Assembly: GCA_028748945.1 (NCBI GenBank)
Contig: JAQTOL010000071.1
Coordinates: forward strand, 1-10,385
Direction of reading: 5' to 3'
Source: Paludibacter sp.
GTDB lineage: Bacteria > Bacteroidota > Bacteroidia > Bacteroidales > Paludibacteraceae
DNA length: 10,385 bases
Part shown: piece by piece, positions 7,118 to 10,385 of the stretch
Layout of the letters: every line of letters starts with the position of its first letter
Numbering within the stretch: the first letter of the stretch is position 1
The notes under the pieces: model-generated
Database searches by the model: none
What the model saw: the letters and a program-made list of their open reading frames with translations, nothing else
Told to the model about the DNA's origin: nothing
Program-made: the position numbers and the translations under genes

Positions 7118-8761
7118 TTATTTTCCGGCACCGATCCGCATTACACTCAATTCAAATTCATCCCGAGGCCCGGCAGCCTTGTTGCGGAGTTTTGTCCGGT
7201 AATTGTAAATGGTAGACAACGAGTACCGTAAGAAATGGGATATTTTTACACTGTCGGTAATTCCCAACCGAATCAAAGCAAATATCCGTAATTCTGTGTT
7301 CAGAAGCTCTCCCTGTTTTAGCTTTGTTTCTTCATCGTCCACCAGCAAAGCGGTAAACTCTTCTACGAAAGTCGGGAACAGTTGCAGAAAGGTACTGTCG
7401 AAGTTGGTGTAAAACTCTTTCAGCTCATCTTCGATAAACTGTTTCGATTTAATAGCATGAAGTAAATCGTCTATTTTTCCAGCAGCAGCGGTTTTATTCA
7501 GTAGCCGGCGGTAATCGTCCAGTTTATCAATATATACCGAACATTGATCCATGTATCGCCCGATATATTCCTCTTTGATAAGGTTAGCTTCCAGCAGCGT
7601 GTCGTTGGTGTGTTTCAATTGATGGTTGGTGCCTGATAATTCAAGATTCAGATTATTTAACTGCTCATTGGCAAGGCTAAGTTCTTTCCGGGCAACGGAC
7701 AATTTCCTCATTTGCCTGTAGATAAAGAAAATAGCAATCAATAAGAATATTGACAGCACACTGATACTTATCAAAGAGATCATCAATTGATTCTGACGGG
7801 CTTCCGTCTGTAATTGATATGCCTTATCAATAATCGGTAACATTTGTGAAATTTCGTATGTTCTCAGGCGTGCATTACAAAAAAGTGCATCTTCCAACGA
7901 CCTTTTGATATATTTATACGCCCTGTCTACATCACCATCTTCGTAAAGTAGAAAAGCCAGATTGCGCAACGAAATGTATTCTTTTGTGGCCGATTGCAAA
8001 TCATAAATGGCAGATATTGCTAACCAGCGTTTCTGAAGCATCCGTTCATTTTTGCCCTGATAAGCTTCCGCAATGCTGTAAGCTATAATGGCTTTGGTAT
8101 GAATGTCGTTTTTTATGGTAGGGTAATAATTCAATAAAAGCGTCAGTGCATCATTGAATTGATTATTTACAATCAACTGGTCGGACCTGACCATAACATG
8201 CGTACCGGAGCTGGCAGGATTTACAACCAAAAGAGAGTCTCGATAAGCTGCAGTAATGGTTTCATATTGTTTTTTTTCCTGACTCGATATGGTATAATCA
8301 CCCATAAAACCGTAGATTGTTCTGTAAATATGGAAGTAATAGGCTTTTAAATCCGGAAATTCTTTGATATTTATAGTACCCAGTATGTCCATGGCTTCCT
8401 TATACATGCCGGTTATTCCCATAATGGATGCCAGATTTAACCGGGCCTCCACCAGATTCCGGTTGCTGCTCATTTTCTCAGCAATTTGTAGTTTCTTACG
8501 GGCATAAGTCAACGCGGAATCCGATTTATACGACCTGTATTCATCGTAAAGTTGTCCGCAAATATCGTAACGTTGCTGATCGGTGGACGTAAAGTTGAGC
8601 AGGTCTTTCAGCTTATTCAGCTTTTCCTCTTTCAGGTTTGAGTATACCTGATAATTTTCCACGGTCTTGTCCAAAACACGCAATAATGAATCCATTTCAC
8701 TCTTTCCAAAAAGAAACAGTGGGAACATTGTAAAAATTATTATTCCGAAAACTCTTCTCAT
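7118..8761 (-). CDS. Membrane-spanning TPR/HTH regulator (DUF6377-like, SusR-like layout)
   Basis: A 547-residue one-component regulator, probably the switch for the adjacent sus operon. Order of parts: signal peptide or N-terminal anchor (1-20, hydrophobic [13 protein letters not shown]); helical TPR-like periplasmic region (about 25-320), clearest at 80-130 and 261-292; one transmembrane helix (326-348); a charged stop-transfer and coiled coil (350-395); a helical region; and a C-terminal helix-turn-helix (about 487-526), with [18 protein letters not shown] followed by the putative recognition helix [14 protein letters not shown]. The layout places the sensor in the periplasm and the DNA-binding part in the cytoplasm, as described for the B. 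thetaiotaomicron starch regulator SusR. No histidine-kinase or receiver motif is present, so it is not a hybrid two-component system. It lies directly upstream of susC in the same direction and has its own -7 box about 20 nt before its start codon. That it activates susC is inferred from position. Confidence 0.88.
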   Translation of the reverse strand: MRRVFGIIIFTMFPLFLFGKSEMDSLLRVLDKTVENYQVYSNLKEEKLNKLKDLLNFTSTDQQRYDICGQLYDEYRSYKSDSALTYARKKLQIAEKMSSNRNLVEARLNLASIMGITGMYKEAMDILGTINIKEFPDLKAYYFHIYRTIYGFMGDYTISSQEKKQYETITAAYRDSLLVVNPASSGTHVMVRSDQLIVNNQFNDALTLLLNYYPTIKNDIHTKAIIAYSIAEAYQGKNERMLQKRWLAISAIYDLQSATKEYISLRNLAFLLYEDGDVDRAYKYIKRSLEDALFCNARLRTYEISQMLPIIDKAYQLQTEARQNQLMISLISISVLSIFLLIAIFFIYRQMRKLSVARKELSLANEQLNNLNLELSGTNHQLKHTNDTLLEANLIKEEYIGRYMDQCSVYIDKLDDYRRLLNKTAAAGKIDDLLHAIKSKQFIEDELKEFYTNFDSTFLQLFPTFVEEFTALLVDDEETKLKQGELLNTELRIFALIRLGITDSVKISHFLRYSLSTIYNYRTKLRNKAAGPRDEFELSVMRIGAGK

Positions 8762-8781
8762 TACGGTGATTTTTAGTTCCG

Positions 8782-8789
8782 CAAATATA
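8782..8789 (-). promoter_or_regulatory. Promoter -7 box of the membrane regulator gene
   Basis: The minus strand reads TATATTTG, an exact TAnnTTTG match and the same octamer as the susC promoter. It lies 20 nt before the regulator's start codon, so the untranslated leader would be only about 10-15 nt. No clear -33 TTTG is visible. The box lies between the ABC-F stop codon and the regulator start, so the regulator is probably transcribed on its own. Confidence 0.6.
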
Positions 8790-8790
8790 A

Positions 8791-8831
8791 TGGAAATTTC
8801 TGTTTTATCAGAAGCGATACGGAAATTTCCG
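8791..8831. repeat. Paired GGAAATTTC palindromic repeat upstream of the regulator
   Basis: GGAAATTTC occurs exactly twice, at 8792-8800 and 8821-8829. The second copy is the core of a perfect 12-bp palindrome (8820-8831); the first keeps an 8-bp palindromic core GAAATTTC. The centres are 29 bp apart and lie just upstream of the regulator's -7 box, where a repressor or autoregulating dimer could act. Alternatively, in the ABC-F transcript the two copies can pair as a 9-bp stem with a 20-nt loop, a weak terminator-like structure without a good U-tract. Confidence 0.45.
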
Positions 8832-8844
8832 AAGACCCGGGGAT

Positions 8845-10385
8845 TTATCCCAGTTCATTCAGATTTTCCATTTTCTTTTTATCGAGGAATTCATAGATGC
8901 CACCCAGATGTTCACGAATCTTTTTATTGCCTATTTCATATACTTTGGTCACCAAACCATCCAGAAACTCACGATCGTGTGAAACAATGATGGCGGTTCC
9001 ATCATAAGCCTTGATAGCATCTTTCAACACTTCTTTCGAAGGAATATCCAGGTGATTGGTCGGCTCGTCCAATATCAGAAGACTAACCGGTTCAAGTAGT
9101 AAACGAATCATTGCCAGACGGCTGCGCTCTCCTCCCGAAAGCACTTTTACTTTTTTATCGGAGGCCTCGCCGCCAAACATAAAAGCACCTAAAATATCGC
9201 GTAAGCGTGTACGGATATCACCCACCGCTACAGCATCGACCGTTTCAAAAACAGTCAGGTTTTCATCCAGCAGCGAAGGCTGATTCTGGGCAAAATATCC
9301 TATTTTTACAGTGAACCCCAGTTTGAGTATTCCCGCGTATGTTATTTCTTCTAAAATACACTTTATCAGCGTACTTTTTCCTTCACCGTTCTTACCTACA
9401 AAAGCAACTTTCTCACCCCGGTTGATAATCATTCCGATTTTATCAAGTACAATATGTTCATCGTAGACCTTAGATAAATTTTCTATTTCCACGGGTATGG
9501 CTCCCGAACGGGGTGCCGGAGGAAATTTAAGATGAAGCCGTGAAGTATCTTCCAGATCAACTTCCAACCGCTCAATTTTATTCAGCGCCTTTATTCGTGA
9601 CTGAACCTGCACAGCTTTGGTGGCTTTACTACGGAAACGATCAATAAAATCTTCCGTTTCCTGTATCATTTTTTGCTGGTTTTCGAATGCACGCACCTGC
9701 TGATCATGTCTTTCCTGACGGAGTTGCAGGTATTTGGAATAATTCACATCGTAATCGTAGATCCGTCCGAGGGAGATTTCAATCGTCCGGTTTGTAACCC
9801 CGTCCATAAAAACCTTATCATGCGAAACCAACAGGATTGCACTGGCTGTTGTGGCCAGAAAACTTTCGAGCCATTGAATTGATTCAATATCCAGGTGATT
9901 GGTAGGTTCATCCAGCAGCAATATATCCGGAGTTTGCAGGAGTATTTTTGCCAATTCAATACGCATACGCCATCCTCCACTGAATTCGGAACATGGCCTG
10001 TCGAAATCGCTTCGGAGAAATCCCAACCCGAGCAGGGTCTTTTCTATTTCCGCGTAAAAGTTTCCGCTATTGATTATTTGCATCTGCTCGTAAGAACTGC
10101 TCAACTTATCAATAATCTGGGCATATTCTTCGCTTTCAAAATCCGGCCGTTCCGTAAGTTCCAGCGTCAACCGGTCAATTTCATTCTGCAGTTTAATGAT
10201 ATGATCAAATGCTTTCTCGGTCTCCTGCATCACGGTGGTACCCTCGCTGTGAATCATGTGCTGGGGCAAATAACCGACAGTTAAATCGGGAGAAGCAACG
10301 ATACTTCCATGTGAAGGCTGTTCATCACCGGCTATTAATTTTATCAGCGTGGATTTCCCCGCACCATTCCGACCGACTAAGGCAA
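8845..10385 (-). CDS. ABC-F family ATPase, N-terminus cut by window edge
   Basis: A soluble twin-ATPase of the ABC-F type; members act on the ribosome (translation factors or ribosome-protection proteins), not as transporters, and no membrane segment is visible. The frame stays open to the right edge, with 512 complete codons visible. Reading back from the edge, the first Walker A is GRNGAGKST (10348-10374), so perhaps 25-35 residues are missing. The first signature is [15 protein letters not shown] and the first Walker [13 protein letters not shown] charged linker follows ([18 protein letters not shown] to [12 protein letters not shown]), the region that contacts P-site tRNA in studied members. 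The second domain has [20 protein letters not shown] and [12 protein letters not shown], and both switch histidines are present (SHD). FSGGWRMR resembles the YheS/Gcn20-like branch. The protein stops soon after the second ATPase domain ([11 protein letters not shown]), without the C-terminal coiled-coil extension of longer relatives. A TTG at 10269 is internal, not the start. It has no evident link to the sus genes. Confidence 0.93.
   Translation of the reverse strand, partial: ALVGRNGAGKSTLIKLIAGDEQPSHGSIVASPDLTVGYLPQHMIHSEGTTVMQETEKAFDHIIKLQNEIDRLTLELTERPDFESEEYAQIIDKLSSSYEQMQIINSGNFYAEIEKTLLGLGFLRSDFDRPCSEFSGGWRMRIELAKILLQTPDILLLDEPTNHLDIESIQWLESFLATTASAILLVSHDKVFMDGVTNRTIEISLGRIYDYDVNYSKYLQLRQERHDQQVRAFENQQKMIQETEDFIDRFRSKATKAVQVQSRIKALNKIERLEVDLEDTSRLHLKFPPAPRSGAIPVEIENLSKVYDEHIVLDKIGMIINRGEKVAFVGKNGEGKSTLIKCILEEITYAGILKLGFTVKIGYFAQNQPSLLDENLTVFETVDAVAVGDIRTRLRDILGAFMFGGEASDKKVKVLSGGERSRLAMIRLLLEPVSLLILDEPTNHLDIPSKEVLKDAIKAYDGTAIIVSHDREFLDGLVTKVYEIGNKKIREHLGGIYEFLDKKKMENLNELG

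Noticed and set aside
6947..7231. Possible plus-strand gene of 94 codons crossing the end of the regulator gene
   Set aside because: Its right part is antisense to the conserved regulator C-terminus, its left part is low-complexity AT-rich intergenic DNA, and it shows no domain or promoter.
10267..10269. TTG codon as the start of the ABC-F gene
   Set aside because: The same frame stays open to the window edge and encodes a perfect Walker A motif upstream (10348-10374), so the true start lies outside the window.

Overview
The window comes from a Bacteroidota genome, most likely order Bacteroidales. The evidence is a SusC/SusD outer-membrane pair followed by a SusE/SusF-type lipoprotein, a membrane-spanning regulator of a kind seen only in this phylum, and promoter boxes matching the Bacteroidetes -7 consensus TAnnTTTG instead of an E. 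coli-type -10. All five recognisable genes lie on the minus strand, so transcription runs from the right edge to the left.

Right to left. (1) 10385-8845: an ABC-F ATPase gene, cut by the window edge at its N-terminus just before the first Walker A motif. (2) 8761-7118: a 547-residue membrane regulator with a signal peptide, a TPR-like periplasmic part, one transmembrane helix, a coiled coil and a C-terminal helix-turn-helix; it has its own -7 box. (3) 7117-6814: a 304-bp regulatory gap holding the susC -7 box and several short direct repeats. (4) 6813-801: a tight susC-susD-susF-like operon with gaps of 19 and 33 nt, closed by a strong intrinsic terminator at 742-776. (5) 591-220: a small 123-residue protein, possibly with a SpoIIAA/STAS-like fold, followed by AT-rich DNA with no visible gene.

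How it fits together: SusD and the SusF-like protein should sit on the cell surface as lipoproteins that capture a glycan. SusC, a TonB-dependent transporter, should import it across the outer membrane. The adjacent regulator has the architecture expected of a sensor that detects the imported oligosaccharide in the periplasm and switches on the susC promoter from the cytoplasmic side. No glycoside hydrolase, lyase or esterase gene is present, so the substrate cannot be named; the three-repeat SusF-like layout is compatible with an alpha-glucan but does not prove it. I see no mobile element, CRISPR array, tRNA or rRNA. The locus is a well-made but recognisable polysaccharide-utilisation type. 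The less ordinary points are a repeat in the SusF-like protein that has lost its conserved aromatics, an enzyme-free susCDF operon sealed by a terminator, candidate operator repeats, and a shortened ABC-F C-terminus.
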